This document shows positions 46,081 to 59,955 of a stretch of 64,000 bases of DNA, piece by piece. The notes below the pieces were generated by a model that did no database searches, was not told where the DNA came from, and worked only from the letters and a program-made list of their open reading frames with translations. Origin of the DNA: Certhia americana (Eukaryota > Chordata > Aves > Passeriformes > Certhiidae); the NCBI GenBank assembly GCA_018697195.1, contig CM031879.1, positions 45,778,048 through 45,842,047 of the forward strand. Direction: 5' to 3'. The position numbers were made by a program, and so were the translations under genes. Each line of letters starts with the position of its first letter. Position 1 is the first letter of the stretch.

Positions 46081-48084
46081 CATGAAAAGCAGTTTACCAG
46101 TATGTCATTTTTTCAACACAATTTAGGTGTCCAAAAATTTATCTTGTTCTCTTTCCTTGTTTTTTTAGATAAGGGAAATCATAATTTTTCATTTTTTTCT
46201 TCTAAATCCTTCTTTCCTTTCTGTATCTCCCTCTCATATCCCAGGGGGACCCTTCCCAGGCATGGATGGGCATAATGGAGCTCTGTTCCAAGCTGGAGAC
46301 AGGGTCACAGAAGTTCACAAACTCATCTTATGCAGACTGTGATCGAGCCTGAACACATCTCTGGAAAGCCCATGTGGCAGAGAGTAGTGGCACTATTTTC
46401 CACCCTGTTGCAGTATTAGGAAGTCCTGGAAATCTACGGTCACTGAGGCAGCTGGCAGGATGTCACAGCGAATAGACCCATTCCCAGGGAGCACTAATGT
46501 GTACTATGGTGTGAGGGCACAGGCCAGCAGCAGCCTGCCTGTGAATTTGTAATCATGGTCACACCAATGGCTAAAGGAAGCAGAACAGACCCTGCTGGAG
46601 TTGAAGAGTTTAAAAGTCAAACGCTGAAAATTATAGCACCAGCAGCAGGCAAACATTTTACCTGCTGAGTGGGGTGAGGGTTGATAGGGGCAAAGGATTA
46701 GTACATGAGTACAAGGAGAATGAATCTTTCAGCATAAGTTTCCCATCTGTCCTCTAAGATGGCTTGTAATGGCACCCTGACCAAAACCATCACCTGGGGC
46801 TTTGCTTATCCAGACAGGAAGAGGAGTGAATGCAGCATGCTTGGTAAGAGATAGAGGGAGTTTGTGAATCAACAGGCTCTGTGGGGTGGCACAAGAAGTT
46901 GGTGTCATGAGCCTCGTGGAAAGGTGCTCTGAATCCCCAGTGACACACCTAAGAGAAGAGGCTGAGCACAAATGAGTGATAGAAGTGATGCAGAACTCTC
47001 TAGTAATTTAAGTAGAGAAAGAATCTGAAAGAGCGCCTCAAAGTTCACAATATTTGTGTCACCCCCAGGTTTGTTGGGGGAAAGTGAGGAAGCAAATGGG
47101 AGGATCTGGGAGCTAATGGGACAGGACTGCTGGCAGAGAGATAGTGGGATAGGACTCAGTTGAAAAAGAGGATGTGAGCAAGAGCTGGAGATAGCAGCAC
47201 TTGCTAGCTCTCACAAAGGGAACATGAACCCAGAATTAAGTCCTCATCATATGTGAGACCATAGGGGAGCAGAAGAGAAAGGCAAATAGTGAAGAAAAAT
47301 ACTGGGTGAAAACTCTTCCCAGACAAAATATCACAACCCACTGACACAGAACCTAGTATAGTAGAGAGTCACCCTCTGACTCACTTTGCAAGACATCTGG
47401 CCCCCACTCATCACTGCACTGAGGCGTGGCCCTTCATGGGGCATAAGAGTGGACATCCTTCACACCTCCACCTGCATACCAGCACCTCTATGATAAACAC
47501 AACAGTGGCATCTAGGCACCCAAAAGATCTAGGCTATCTGGTCAGTGAAGCAAAGAGCTTTATTAACCAGCTGATGAAAAGGTAGTGAGGAAAGGCATGC
47601 AGTGTTCTGCCCCCAAAGGAGCAGAGTACATAGAAGTGAAGACAAGCAGGAGAGCTCAAGTTACTGCCCCCTTGTAGAAAGTGTTTTTTCTTCTTGTTCT
47701 TTCATGACTGTCAGCCCTACAAAGCTTCAGTTTGTCTGAAGCACTCATGAGGAGATTTATCATCATCAGAGTCTGGGGGCAGCTGCAGCTCCTCTGGAAA
47801 ATTAATTCCTGTTCTGAAATAACTGGTGAGGTTGTGAAGATATTTATTCCCAAACTGGGGAAAAAGAATCAAAATCGCAAAAGATTTCACAGACCTGAAA
47901 TCCTGAAACTGTTCAGTCACTGTCTGGATCTTTGCTGCTCAGAAAATGGAAGACTTCACACCTATTTTAAAACATATCTTTTTATATATCTCCACTCCAT
48001 GAGACATACCCTCAAAATCCATTTGCCATCTTTCAAGAATCAAATGCACCAAGCTGTACAGAGCTGCAAACTGTGTTACTAAAT

Positions 48085-48530
48085 CCAGAGGAGACTAAAA
48101 GAAATGATCAGAAGACTAGAAAACGACCTATCAAGAGAGACTGAACAAATTCTTGTTTAACCTACACCAGAGATGACTGGGAGACAACATGATAGAAGAT
48201 TTCAAACCCACATGGGGGCGATTAGAAGTGGTAGAGGATAAGCAATTCCCTATGTCCATTAGGGAGACGCAAAGTATTCATGAGCTTAAATTGCAGACAG
48301 AGAAATCTAGGTTAGACATTAAAAAAACTTAGCAGGGTAAGGAGAAAGGAGCCGTAGAAGAGATTGACTTGGGATTTCATGAAATTTCTAGCATTAAAGG
48401 TCTCTCAGAACAGGTGAGACAAACATTTATCAGGAATAATTTCAGTCTAGTTAAACCCTCTCTTGGGGCACAGTGAGGGACTAGATGACCTCTTGATGTT
48501 CCTTCCAGGCATAGCATCTGATTATGGATA
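48085..48530 (+). mobile_element. Ancient CR1 LINE 3' fragment, sense on plus strand
   Basis: Ordered matches are aaatgatcagaagactagaa, gagatgactgggagacaaca, gcttaaattgcagacagaga, ctaggttagacattaaaaaa, acaaacatttatcaggaata and actagatgacctcttgatgt. They correspond, with many changes, to the last part of CR1 ORF2 and the 3' tail as found in turtles and crocodilians. It is an old insertion with no open frame. Confidence 0.72.
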
Positions 48531-50944
48531 AAACTGTGTAGTTAAAGACTGAGCTACGGTTAGTGCAACTGGACCAAATCAGTGTTTCCCATGCAGCCTT
48601 TCATCTCATGTCTCCTACTGCCTGTCTCCCTAAAAGTTGCCAGGATGGAGCACCTTGCTCTTTATATAAAATGAATAAGAATTTGGATAATGTGCCAGAG
48701 CACCTATAAAGGTATTGGAATTGTGCGCTAAAAATATATTAATAATTTCTTGTATTGTGGCATTGCCTGGGAGCTGTTGTTAAAGGCCAACAGTTTGTGT
48801 TGCCTGAGTCTCTGCTAACATGGAACAAAACTATGATCTTTGTCTCAAAGATCTTTGTTTCACATTTATATTTTTATGTTTGCATTTCTGCTGACTGGAA
48901 AAAAATTAAGAAAAAGAGCATGAGGTTCCAGGAATGAAAGATTTTAGTCTGTGAGCAAAACATGTTGGAGATGACTTCAGTGTCTTCCAGGAAGAACCTA
49001 CCAGCATAAAATTCAACCAGTTCAGAGTTTGATTATAATAATCTGATCCTCTCTGAGGAATACACCCACATCAGGATAAAGCATTTGTGTCCAGAAAGCA
49101 GTATGTGTTTTTCTTAGCACTAATACCATAGTTCATCATAGCCTCATTTCTATGAGTTCCTATGAAATGAAGGATTGTTTTGGTTTAATGGAAACCAAGT
49201 AGTCCCCACAGACAGCAAGGCTCATGCAGGTCACAGGTCTAATCCCAATACTCCTGATCACCAGGATCCCTTCTACTAATTGTCTGCTTCATCTGAGAGA
49301 CCACAAATACACTCTCAGAAACTGAAGAACCTTTCTTACCACTGACAGAAGCCACCAAGCCTTCACTGAGGGTGCGACATATGAAGCATGTGACAGGCAA
49401 GATAAAAACAGGACTGTATTTAGCCGTGCCTCCCAGGAGACTGCAAAGCATTCCAGCAACAGATTCCCACAGCCAGCCCTGCTAATAACCCCTAGGAGGA
49501 TTCATGCTGCTACCGCCTCATTTTCCTTCTCTGATGATGGAATTTTCCCCCTTGAGAACAAACTTGGTGCCACCTAGGAACAGATCCTGGGCTTTTCCTG
49601 ATAAGCTTTAATGAAGTTGAGTGATGGACCAAGCCTGATGTGAGGTCTCTGCAGCCTGAGCTTTGCATGTCCCCATCCTGTGCTGTTTCTGGACAGCCTG
49701 CCTTCAGCTGTTTCCAAGAGCTGTCCACTCTTGCTATGCCATGCCCTTTGTTTCCTCACACTACTGGTCCACTGAGACCTCTTCTGACTCTCCCAGACCG
49801 CACACCATCATCTGGTCTGAATACTGCCAAGACCGTGAGGTAGACAGGTCCTTCTGGAAACCAGGCACAAGCTGGGGTCTTTCACCTTCTTCCCAAATTC
49901 CTGCAACTACTGGAACACTCTAGCATCTACCAGGCACTAACATGATTGCTCTTTTATCTCATTCACAAGTTGTTCCTACAGCTGTCTTCTGAATACACTT
50001 CTTCTGACAGCTCCCCATTTCATTCTCATTTTTCCATTAATTTCTTCCTCCCTTTCACCAAGCAGGTCACTTCCAAGTCCATGCAAGGAAGAACAAGTAG
50101 GCAAGGAGAGAAAGTTTTCTGTGCATGGTGAGACAAAGGAGCATTTTTCTAAGCCATACATATGATCACATCCAGACCAACTTCTGCTTCGTATCTATCA
50201 AGTGTTCTGATGAATTCTCCTTCCTTTGCTCTAACTTCTCACACCCATAACTTTTTTATATCTCATTTTCTTAGCCCTTAAACTACCCCCTCTGCTTCAA
50301 CAGAAACCCTTTGGGAATGCATGTTCTGAGCCTGGACCACTGACATTTATGTGGGAGGTGAAATGAACCAAAACTTTCCACTAACTCAGAAGTTCACACC
50401 ATTTCTAAAATGGTGCTTTGAGTTACATGCAAATTATTCCAAAATAAGCAAATTTGGCTCTTTGAACAACTCAATATGATCTCACGTTCACATCCTACTT
50501 AATGCACCGTCCCATTGCAAGGGACACTGTCCAGATATATCAAGCATGGTTAATACTGGCATAAGTTACTTAATGTGGCTGTAGCTCAATCATAGTTACT
50601 TCGCATCCAGAACTTCACTGCCACCAAACCATACAGAGAAATATTTTCTAAGTCATTGAAACTCATGGGACAGAGAAGTATCTTCTCTGAAAGGCTGGAA
50701 AACTTATGTTCAGAGGTTACAGAAAGGAAGCTGATTAATTTTTTATGCATGCTAATGGAAGACTGTAATGGCATTCTGCATGGAGAAGACAGCAACCTAG
50801 GCATTGGAGATACCAGTGGTCCAGGATAAAAGAAGCAGATTGCCAGCCTTTGATAAGAAGTACATAAAGGTGTGGAGGATTATTCACCTGGAGCCTTCCC
50901 CCTTCTTCCCTGACACAGTTTGAGAATTATCAAACATATCCTAC

Positions 50945-51059
50945 CCTCTCCCACTTCCTCTCCTTGGTCAAAAGGATGATGACCAGCTTGGGATGCATCT
51001 GATATCCATCCTCACTGAACGACAAATTCCTGCCTTCAAAGGTGACATTGATCAGGTAC
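50945..51059 (-). CDS. GRIN2B: GRIN2B (GluN2B) coding exon: ATD-S1 linker and start of ligand-binding domain
   Basis: This is an internal exon of the NMDA receptor GluN2B subunit, a glutamate-gated cation channel protein of excitatory postsynaptic membranes. The minus strand shows an acceptor ctcctgcag, then one base completing a split Arg codon, then 38 codons beginning [10 protein letters not shown] and ending TKERKWER, then a donor gtagg. It includes the S1 start ([10 protein letters not shown]). The Glu in SEDGYQ corresponds to a known glutamate-site residue of GluN2 subunits. NVT and NLS are potential N-glycosylation sequons. Compared with the mammalian protein as I remember it, Thr replaces Asn in the LLNKERKWER stretch. 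The exon is isolated: about 45 kb of intron separates it from the next exon at 6012, and no upstream exon is visible before 64000. The length (115 nt) and phases fit the next exon, which starts with VGKW in frame. Confidence 0.95.
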
Positions 51060-51332
51060 CTGCAGGAGAGAGAAGAGAGCAAGGAGAACATTAATAATTG
51101 GAAACCAAACCCAAAACAAGGCCTTGCCTCCCCTCTTCAGTTCACATCAGAAGGGTAGGAGCACTGTGCAAACAATGGAAACATAAGAGGAGGGGAGTTA
51201 GAAAAACAGGAGAATTAGTCCGGAAATTGGGACAATCATGCAAGGCAGGGCAATTGCGCCATTTTGTGACTGGGATAGGAAAGTGATATACTGTGTTGGC
51301 TCTCAATGAATTCCTAAAAGCATGTCTAAGAG

Positions 51333-51349
51333 TCACACACACACACACA
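51333..51349. repeat. (CA)n microsatellite
   Basis: This is an eight-unit CA run 274 bases upstream, in the transcription sense, of the KERKWER exon. It is a possible polymorphic marker. Confidence 0.85.
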
Positions 51350-52929
51350 GTCCCTGGTTTTCCTCTGCCTTAAAGTGCAGAGGGACCCATAGCAATCAGC
51401 TGTGTAAGCACACTCCACAGCCTACAATTCACTCACTCTCCAAAGGGGATTTTGCATGCCACTTGAGGACAGTGATGGGTGACAGGTGAAGCAGTGGAGA
51501 CAACCTCCTGCCAGCCCAAATATCAAGGCAATAACTAGGAAGCTGTGGAGAAAGAGCAGCACACCTCCAAGAAGCTCTATCCTTATCAGAGCCAGCAGAC
51601 CTCATGGGGCCCAGAGTGATCCTGTGAAGGAGTTTAGGAATAGGGATAAGGTTGTTGAAAGAGCACGGTGAAAGCCCTTTTTTCCTAAGGAAGGAGAGAA
51701 GCCTTACACCCAGTAAAATCAAACTAAAGGGTGATCAGCCCTGCAGCCAGTATCAGCGATTCTCTTTGTCTAGAAAGGCCCCATCACTTCTGCAGAAGGC
51801 ACTCCCTGTTGGGGCATTTCATGTCAGCTGTACAAAGAGACAGTTAAACAGTCTGGGCTTCAATCTCATTTATCCTAAAGTTTCCTTACTCAGCTCTGGC
51901 AATAGGGAAGACCTTGAAGTGGACTGAGATTACAGCTACACTCATTTCAAGGCCTTGCTGCATTGTGAGAGCATGTTAAATAAGAATCAAGTCTATTGTT
52001 TCTTAACTGTCAGACCATCTAGAAATACATTGCAGGGAAGAGGAGGTAAATGCACATTTCACAGTTCAGTGGTTTATATGACATCGCTGTGGCACTCTGA
52101 CAGTTTGCCCTGTTCATATATTTCACTTCAATTCACAATCCTGTTGCATGAAGTAGATTTTACCTTTGTAAATCTGCTCTGGCACCAGTAGCATCACATC
52201 AGCATAGAGGCAGAGGTGACCAAGCTGCCTGCAGGGCTAGCCCCTGGACTCCGCATTCCCCTACTTTGCACTGTTCTATAAATTACACAAGCAACATTTT
52301 TATTACAGATATGAGAGGTTCTTCTGCTCTATTACACCATTACATGAGAAAACATTTCCTAATATTCAGTTTCAATTTGTCCCTTATGAACTCAATTTGT
52401 ACCAATTTCAAGAAAATAAATAATAATTTAAAAAATCTGTTCTTTCAGTGGTTCACACTTTCCTACTATCTGCACAGTGAAACCTCCCTGCTAATCTAAT
52501 GAAGGCATTGTATCAGGGAAACTTCTTCAAACAAATAAAAAAGCAGGTCATGATTTTAGTTTCTTCCATTTCAAACTTTTTTGTTCTAACTCCACTAATC
52601 AACCAAACTCATCTACTAACTCCCCATTGCCAAGTGCAATCAGCAATTATGTTTATTTCTAAAGTAAATTCCACTTGCTCCATGTTGTGACCTTCAAGGG
52701 ATGTGTTCAGCATTGGAAATACTGCCATAAGGGAGCCCAGCATGAAACATCTGCAACAGGACAATTTTCAAAGGCAGACTATTGATTATTTTCCAAAAAC
52801 CAAAGCCATTTGGAACCCAAATATTGAGCAAACCCCAAAACATCCTCCACCTGGAAAATCTTAGCCACACAATTGTCTGTAATGGCATAAAATATCCCAT
52901 GTCAGGACCACATACGCTATTTTTCTGGC

Positions 52930-52951
52930 TTTTTTTTTTTTTTTTTTCCCC
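52930..52951. repeat. T18 tract followed by C4
   Basis: This is a homopolymer run of T ending in CCCC. On the transcribed strand it is an A-run preceded by GGGG. No retrocopy is recognisable on either side. Confidence 0.75.
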
Positions 52952-54097
52952 AGCTATATGAATTGTTCTAGTACTGAGGAATGCTAGGCAGGGACCATTG
53001 CCAGGTATGTGCACCCTCCAAGATTTATTTAAGGCTGTGGTGGTGGGAGGGATCTTCCAGTGGACCAAGATTACAACTTCATGACTTCTCTGCACTAGAC
53101 ACCAGAATAAAGACAAAGAAAGGCTCCAAGAAGATGAGGATGCCATTAGCCTGATGGGAGTTGCAGCTTTATATGTCCGTAATGAGTAAGCAATGCCAAT
53201 ATCTAATTAAACAAACACCAACATTAAATTGTTCTCAACCCTCTTTCTCCTCACACCCAAGAACAATTCCACTACAGGAATCTCCCTTGCACAGCCTGAC
53301 AAGAAGAGTTTACAGAAATCAGCAACAGATATGAGGCAAAAGGGTGTCGTTTATGCTCATTTTCACTGGAAAGATTAGAACCTCTAATAATAATCAAGGC
53401 AAGATCATCAACGACTCAGATCCTTGGAGCAGCCTTGAGATTTACACTTAAAGCAGAATTAAAATCCCTTGTTTCACACCTTAATGATGGAAATTAGTCT
53501 CCAAATTTGGCAATATAACTCTTCAGAGTGTTTTCTCTCCAACCCATTAGCAATATGTTTACAAAAGTTTGCAGAAGTGCAGAAGAAGTGGCATCCTCCT
53601 CCAGCTTTCCCTGCTCTCCTGTACCTATCCTGCCACCTAACACAGGCATGCAGGGCGAGATCAGCTCACAGGGAGCTGCAGGCCTGCTCAGGTGCACTGA
53701 GCCTCTGTGACAAAGCATCAGGGCTTGAAGGACTCCCGGGCAGGCCGAGTCAGCAGCATGCTGCAAGGCAGCCACACTCGAGTGGCTCTGCCCTCCATCA
53801 TTACTGCAGCAGTAGTCGTCCCCTTTGGCAGCACTGCTGCTCTGGTACACCAGCACCACTGCTGCCTGCTCTGGCCAGGGGCATTTGGTTCCTTCCTACA
53901 GCCTACACACACTCCAGTCCCTAAGCAGGCAAGCAGGGAGCTCAGATACTCCCTGACATGTCTGAACTGAGCCACCAAGCTGTAACAGGGGCACAATGTG
54001 AGGGCAAGCAAGTTGTGCATGAAGGAGATGTAAATGAGGAGGAAACCGTGCCTGTAAAAATGTTAATTCCTGCATGTTTGGGACTCCGAGATAGTTA

Positions 54098-54124
54098 GAG
54101 AAAGAGAAAGAGAAAGAGAAAGGG
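54098..54124. repeat. (GAGAAA)n tandem repeat
   Basis: About four units of GAGAAA are followed by a G-run. This is a simple purine repeat. Confidence 0.85.
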
Positions 54125-54852
54125 GGCATGGTGGAGGCTGACACAGGAAATTTAATTTAATTTGCTAGAAGCACCTTTCAGCAAAAGATTTGGCTTATGT
54201 GGCAATTTCTGGAATTACTTGATGCAAACACAGAAGGGTTGAGCCCTTCACCAGCCCAGTGGCAATGCAGTGGATGTAATGCCCAAACTCATACGGGTGA
54301 GAGTAAAACATACACAGCCTGTGGAAACAGGCTGACATCGTGAGCCCTGTGGTATGGACAAGCAGGCAGGAACAAAGGAACATGCCTTTGGGCACGAAGC
54401 AAATTAGACCCAGGGGGACCTAAGTCCCCATCCTGGGCTCTGAGGTAACATCACCCATTTTAGATGTAAGGCTGTCAGCCCTGTAAGTTAAAGAACAGTG
54501 TTTTAAAAGCTGGTTGGCATAGCAAATAGAGCACTAAAACTACATCAGATGGCCAATTTAGGACCAGCAGAGAGATTATGGCATTTTAAATGGTTCAGCC
54601 AGTGATTGAGAAAGCCTAGAGAGGCAGATGTGGTGGACACAGGGAGCTTGAGGGAACACACAAAGGGTGCTAACCAAATTTTTTTCTGCCCCAGAGACAG
54701 GTGTGAAGGAGATGCACTTGGAATCAGCACTAGCCACTCCTGCCTCCAGTGCCTTGCTTGGAATCAGCTCCTCCTAAGCCTGCTGACTGGAGGGGCAAAT
54801 TTGGACATTGCATCGGTTCACTCTGTCACATTCCCTGCCTCACATGTGTGCA

Positions 54853-54871
54853 GCACACACACAGACACACA
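54853..54871. repeat. (CA)n-like repeat with one GA interruption
   Basis: This is a short interrupted CA microsatellite. Confidence 0.75.
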
Positions 54872-57800
54872 CTTTCCCCTGTGTCCTGTCAGTGCTTGTT
54901 ATGCTTCAGTGAGACAAGCAGCCTGTCTGAAATGGCGTGATTATCCTTACATCGATCGCTTCCCTGAATAAGACAGACCATATAAATAAAACAGCCTCTC
55001 CACAGCCAGCACTGAGGAGTCATCTCAGCAGCCCAGCACATGAGGGAAAAACAGGGTGTAGGTGGAGGGTGGGGAAAGAAAAGCTGTAGGATACCTTTTA
55101 CCTTTGCAGGGTAAAAGGCAGGTGGAATGTGATGCAGGATAAAGGGACAGGGATGCAGACCACTCTCATCCTGTCTGGAATCTCATTGTAATGGGAAATA
55201 CTGAGGCCAATTATAACATCAGTGAGATGAAAGCAGTGAAAGGCCTTTACCCCACAGAATCTGCATGGTGAAATAGCCTTTTTTTTTTCCCTAGAGACAG
55301 TGTTAAAAATTCACCAGTCTGAGGCAACAGGGAACAAACCCACTTCATGCCCAGGAAGGAGCAAAAAACTAAAAGCATGTTACTGCATTTTAGTAGAAGT
55401 GCCCATAGCTCCAAACCATGCTCCCTCTCTCAGCAGCAGCAAGAACAACCAAGCCTTGCCTGATGCAAACAACCAGGACAGAGACACAAGTCCAGCCCTG
55501 TAGCAGGGTCCTGCCCAACCCTCACGCCTACTCCTGAACAAGGATGGACAGACATAAGGATGGGTGGACTCAAAGGACAGGAAAAATGGAGTCTAGGACT
55601 GGTATATTTATCTACAGATGGGAATTCTGACCTTCAAGGGGCAAGTGATTGACAGATAAAAGACTTAACCAGCACTAACTATGCTGTTACTGCCTTCATT
55701 TGAGTGACTGAAATAGTGTTGATTTTTTTAGTGAGAAAACCGCAACTGATCCCTTTAACTTCTGAGTTACACCTCCATTCTTCAAACCCATGGAGACCTT
55801 AAAATAATACAGATATTATTTCTCTATACCATTGTTCAAAATTTCTGTGGCTGCCTCTGCCTCAGAGCACAGCCAACTCACTCACAAGAGCCATCCAGAC
55901 GCAGCTGTGCGTGCATGAGGTCTCTTGAGGTAAGACAAGCTCCACAGGATATCAAACCCAATTGTTCACCCCAAAAAAAGGCAAAAAGAGGCTCTGCCTG
56001 GGCCTTTTATCAAATTTCGCCATGGAATTTGTTCTGAAAATCCTGATCCCGGTTGAGCCTTTCAGAGGTTCTCCCATTGTGCATTCTCTCCTGCACTGTC
56101 CCTAACGCTGCTGTACTGCCAGTGGCTTATGGAGTTGTGAAAGGCAGGCACATCTGGCTGCATCTATGTAACATCTGCCTGGTGTCAGGTACAATTTAGA
56201 GAGAAAGGATTCCATGCAAAGGACATGAGTGCAGCTGATTTTATGTAACAAGAGGCTATTAAGAAGAACAAAACCAAAACAAGTTAGGAAAAAAAAAAGT
56301 AACCATTGACTAGGAAAATTAAATCTTAAGGGAAGAGTATCTCGTTCTTCTGCATTTGTTTCTTTCTCTTTCACTATCAGTGGTACCACTGAATATGGGG
56401 ACATGCACTGTAAGAAAGAAAGTGTAGAAAAGAGTGCTACCAAATTCTAAATTGTACAGGCATCCTACACCAGAAATATGCCCAGACTACAGCCTATATT
56501 ACTTCTGGGAATCAATCTGACCAGTAGCCTTAGAGAAATGCCCAGAGCTCAAGATTGTTTTCATTAAGCAAAAAGATTTGGTGATCATCTAGATTAGAAA
56601 ATATCCCTCAGGCAAAAAGATAACAGAGATATAAGAGATTTATTTGTCTCTGCTGGCCACACCTTTTTAGAAGACAAGAGGGCAGCTATTGGGCAGAAAA
56701 AATCGGTAATATTCACCTGACATCAATGGAGTGACAATGGTAAATCCACTGAGACTGGCCCCTCACCTCTAGGAAGCTGAATTTTTTTTATGTTTGATCC
56801 TGACCCCTGAAATAAACATTTATGGTGGAAGACAAATTTCTACTGAACTGTCCTTGCTGTTTCTCCAACATACTTAGGAAAGTTGCTTTGAAAACAATGC
56901 GTATGTGTGTTGAGATTTCCAAGTGAAAGCTCTTATGTATAGCAGAAGGATTAATCTTTTCCATTAATCCCTCTCTTAATCTTAAAAAAAATTGTACTTC
57001 CACTTTGTTTCCCATTTCTTCTATTTATCTACCATGAATTTGTCATTTCAGAAAGACTCTGAGATGACAGTTCCTGGGGACTGAGGATATACGTATCCTT
57101 GGAGGACACAGGGAGCCACAGCAATGGCAGGGCTGTGTTTCTACACACATTGCTTGATCCTAATAAGACGGGACCATTCCTGAGAAGGAGAGGCAAAGCT
57201 CTCTTTCCACAGTGAGTGCAGCCCTGAGCCTCCCTCCTGAGAACGTAAGGGGAAACTCATCATCGCACCACAGGGTTTTGCCTCACAGACAGGTATCCAT
57301 CAGGAAGCAGACAGGGTGGGGGATTGTAAGGCATAGTTATTGTGCAGGATTGCTGAAACACCCCTCAAAAATGGAACATGGGGTCAGCTCCAACCTGGGG
57401 CAGATGTGACAGTAATGACACCTAGGTGGAAGACTGCTTGTCCAGCTGCTTCAGTGAGCTTCAGAGTTTTCACAATTAATTTTTCCTCCGTGTAGATAAT
57501 ATCATCCAGGACCTGATCTCCCATTTGCTTTTCATCCTATGAAGTCACTGCCTTTTGTACTAATGGGGAAAGAGGTGTCATTCAGGCCTAGTGGCATTTC
57601 ACACCCCCTCTGCCAGGATGCTGCTGACAGTACCAAAGCCAGACTGTATGCAACTTGTAGGATACACAAATATATATGGGATGAGGTAACCTGTTCATGG
57701 AAAAAAGAGTAAGATATATCTTCATTTTTCCCTGTGTGCCATGCTGGTCACAGCATTATCTTGAAATTTCTACCAAAGACAATCATTTCTCACAGACACT

Positions 57801-58277
57801 CTGAATAACCTACTTTTACAAATGCCGGAGCCATGAAAAGATATCTGGCAAAACCACTTTTTAAATGGGATAAGAATGTGGCCACAACATTTTGTCATGA
57901 AGAGGTCACATTTTCTTAGAAAGAAAATGAAACATAAGATCTGAAAACTGCAGTAATTTTGGACAGAAGATGAAGCTTCTGACACCATCATGCTCCCACA
58001 CAATCTGGTCTGTTGTGTGACAGCTTTCACTCCATATTCTGTGGACAAGAGTTCCAATGTGCCACATGGAAAGAATCCTACAAGGAACAGCATCACCTCA
58101 ACAGTGGAAGGAATATCACTGAAGATTTAGTTCAAGGTTTGTGAAGGACAAATAGGAATACAAAATTCCCATGCTCCTAATCACAAGAGACAGCACATAA
58201 GATTTCCATGTCAAAATATTCCCTTTTAAACCCAAAATACTTGATTTACAAATTCTGATTTCTTCTAAATTTATCTC

Positions 58278-58315
58278 TTTTTTTTTTTTTTCTTTTTTTT
58301 TTTTTTTCTTTTTTC
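58278..58315. repeat. T-rich homopolymer tract
   Basis: About 38 bases of T are interrupted by two C. On the gene's sense strand it is an A-rich tract. No adjacent retrocopy was found. Confidence 0.85.
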
Positions 58316-59937
58316 TGGGAAAATGACACAGTCCTAAGTAGCTAGGGAATATACCTCCACATCTTCTGGCCCCACTGGAAATAAAACAGAAATCAGAAGT
58401 GCTCTAAGAGCATAGTCTGTTAAAGCTGGAAATATCTATAAATGTCATAGGAAATCAGTCTATTCTCAGAAAGGTTTTTTTTAGCCAGAAAAGCTTTGAT
58501 AAAAACAAATATACTTCTGAACTGACTCACCAAACCTTTAAGTAACAGAAAATAGCTAATAGAAAATTAGCTTTAAGGTCAAAATTGTTACAGTCACTGG
58601 ATAAAATAAAAACTAAATGTTCAGTCCAAAATTGGATCAAGCTGGAAAGCTTTACAGAGTTATTAAATTCCTGCCAATTTAAGAAAAAGTATTATTTTTT
58701 TATTGCTACACCTTTACATCCTTCCTTATTCATTAGGTACAGATAACATATCACTTTTCTCCAAAGCAAAAATAATTTTCAAGTTATTTCTTCCATATGA
58801 AAGGACTGAAAATCAGCTAACATGGGACAGTAAAAGCATGGAAAATTACATTTGTCAGAACAGTTGACAATGGGTCATAATTATGTCTTGGCACCAACTA
58901 ACAGGTCACTGATGAAAGCCATACCACTAGAATAAGACAAATACGGAAAGGTTAGAAGACATCCTTCAGATTTGTTTATCTGTCTTAAGGCATAGTCATA
59001 CAACCATTGATAGGAGAAGCAGTCACAGAACAGAAGTCAAATGAGGCTCTTCAGTGATTTTTCATCCAAGATGATGTCTTTCAAGGTCTGTCAATTTGAA
59101 GAGCTGAAAAAAATATTCCAGTTGAACTACTGTCCCTGTGCAATGAATTTAATCCCGCTGACAGCAGCCTTATTTTTCTTAATAATTTTTGTACATCCCC
59201 TTGAAATCTCTCACATGGCTGTGGACCACAGCTTAAAAAAACTGGCCAAGCAGATGTGCATGTCAATGACCTCTTCAGTCTTCTGAAGGTGGCTGGTATG
59301 CTGGTGTGGAATCAGCCATCAGGGCATCTCACTATTTACCCAGAGCTCATTCCAGTTTCTTTCCTGGGAGCCAAGACCAGCCAACAGGTGAACAAGTCAG
59401 TTTTCCTATAGAGTTTTAAGAACATTTTTGCTTGTGGAAAACCACTCAAATCTGCCAAAAGGTCTATCTGGCTGACAGAAGCCAGGCAATGCTAAACCAG
59501 TTGGAGACTGAAATAAATCCTTTTATTATATTCTCAGAAAGAGCAAACCAGTTGAACATTTTTGACCCGAGAAGAAGGAACTAATGATTTGGGGGTTATT
59601 CAAGTTTATCAAGTGTTGAAGGCATTCACACATTTGTAAGGGGCAAAGAATTCATGGTGTTGGCAGGAGCAGAGTCACGCCTGCAAGGAGACTCACTCCG
59701 AAAAGTGTGACTGGCTTTTCTTGGGTCTGTAGCAGCTTGGCCAAGCTGGCACCCTCTTGCTTTCTTCCCTATAACATCTCCAAGGGGGAGTCGGTTCAAA
59801 AAAATAAACAAATAATCTCTCCTGTCTGTAACTGGGAAGGGAGGGTCTGGAGGTTGCTCTTCCTTTGCCAGAGGAGCCACTCTCCCTCTGCTGCTGTTCC
59901 CTCTCCTTTCTCCCTCTTTCTCTCCCTCTGTGGGTTG

Positions 59938-59955
59938 ATGTTTCCATGGAAACAT
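59938..59955. promoter_or_regulatory. 18-bp perfect palindrome with X-box-like core
   Basis: ATGTTTCCATGGAAACAT is its own reverse complement. Its core GTTTCCATGGAAAC is close to the RFX-factor X-box (GTTRCCATGGYAAC). Binding is inferred from the motif alone. Confidence 0.4.

Larger units (their letters stand above)
6013..50944 (-). other. Long GRIN2B intron (about 45 kb) carrying most of the repeats
   Basis: This single intron separates the KERKWER exon (donor gtagg at 50944) from the VGKW exon (acceptor ending at 6013). It holds several eroded CR1 LINE fragments, two LTRs, old SINE-like fragments, A/T homopolymer tracts and small tandem repeats, each listed separately. Between these the sequence is unique-looking and I find no supported gene in it. 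Blocks where I see nothing recognisable include roughly 13600-18450, 18570-24980, 30480-35480, 36090-39640, 43580-45820, 46090-48080 and 48540-50940. The longest open frame (15865-16470, plus) has no family resemblance. Confidence 0.85.

Noticed and set aside
53494..54020. Overlapping open frames on both strands
   Set aside because: A GC-richer stretch with few stops. The translated sequences resemble no exon of GRIN2B or other protein.
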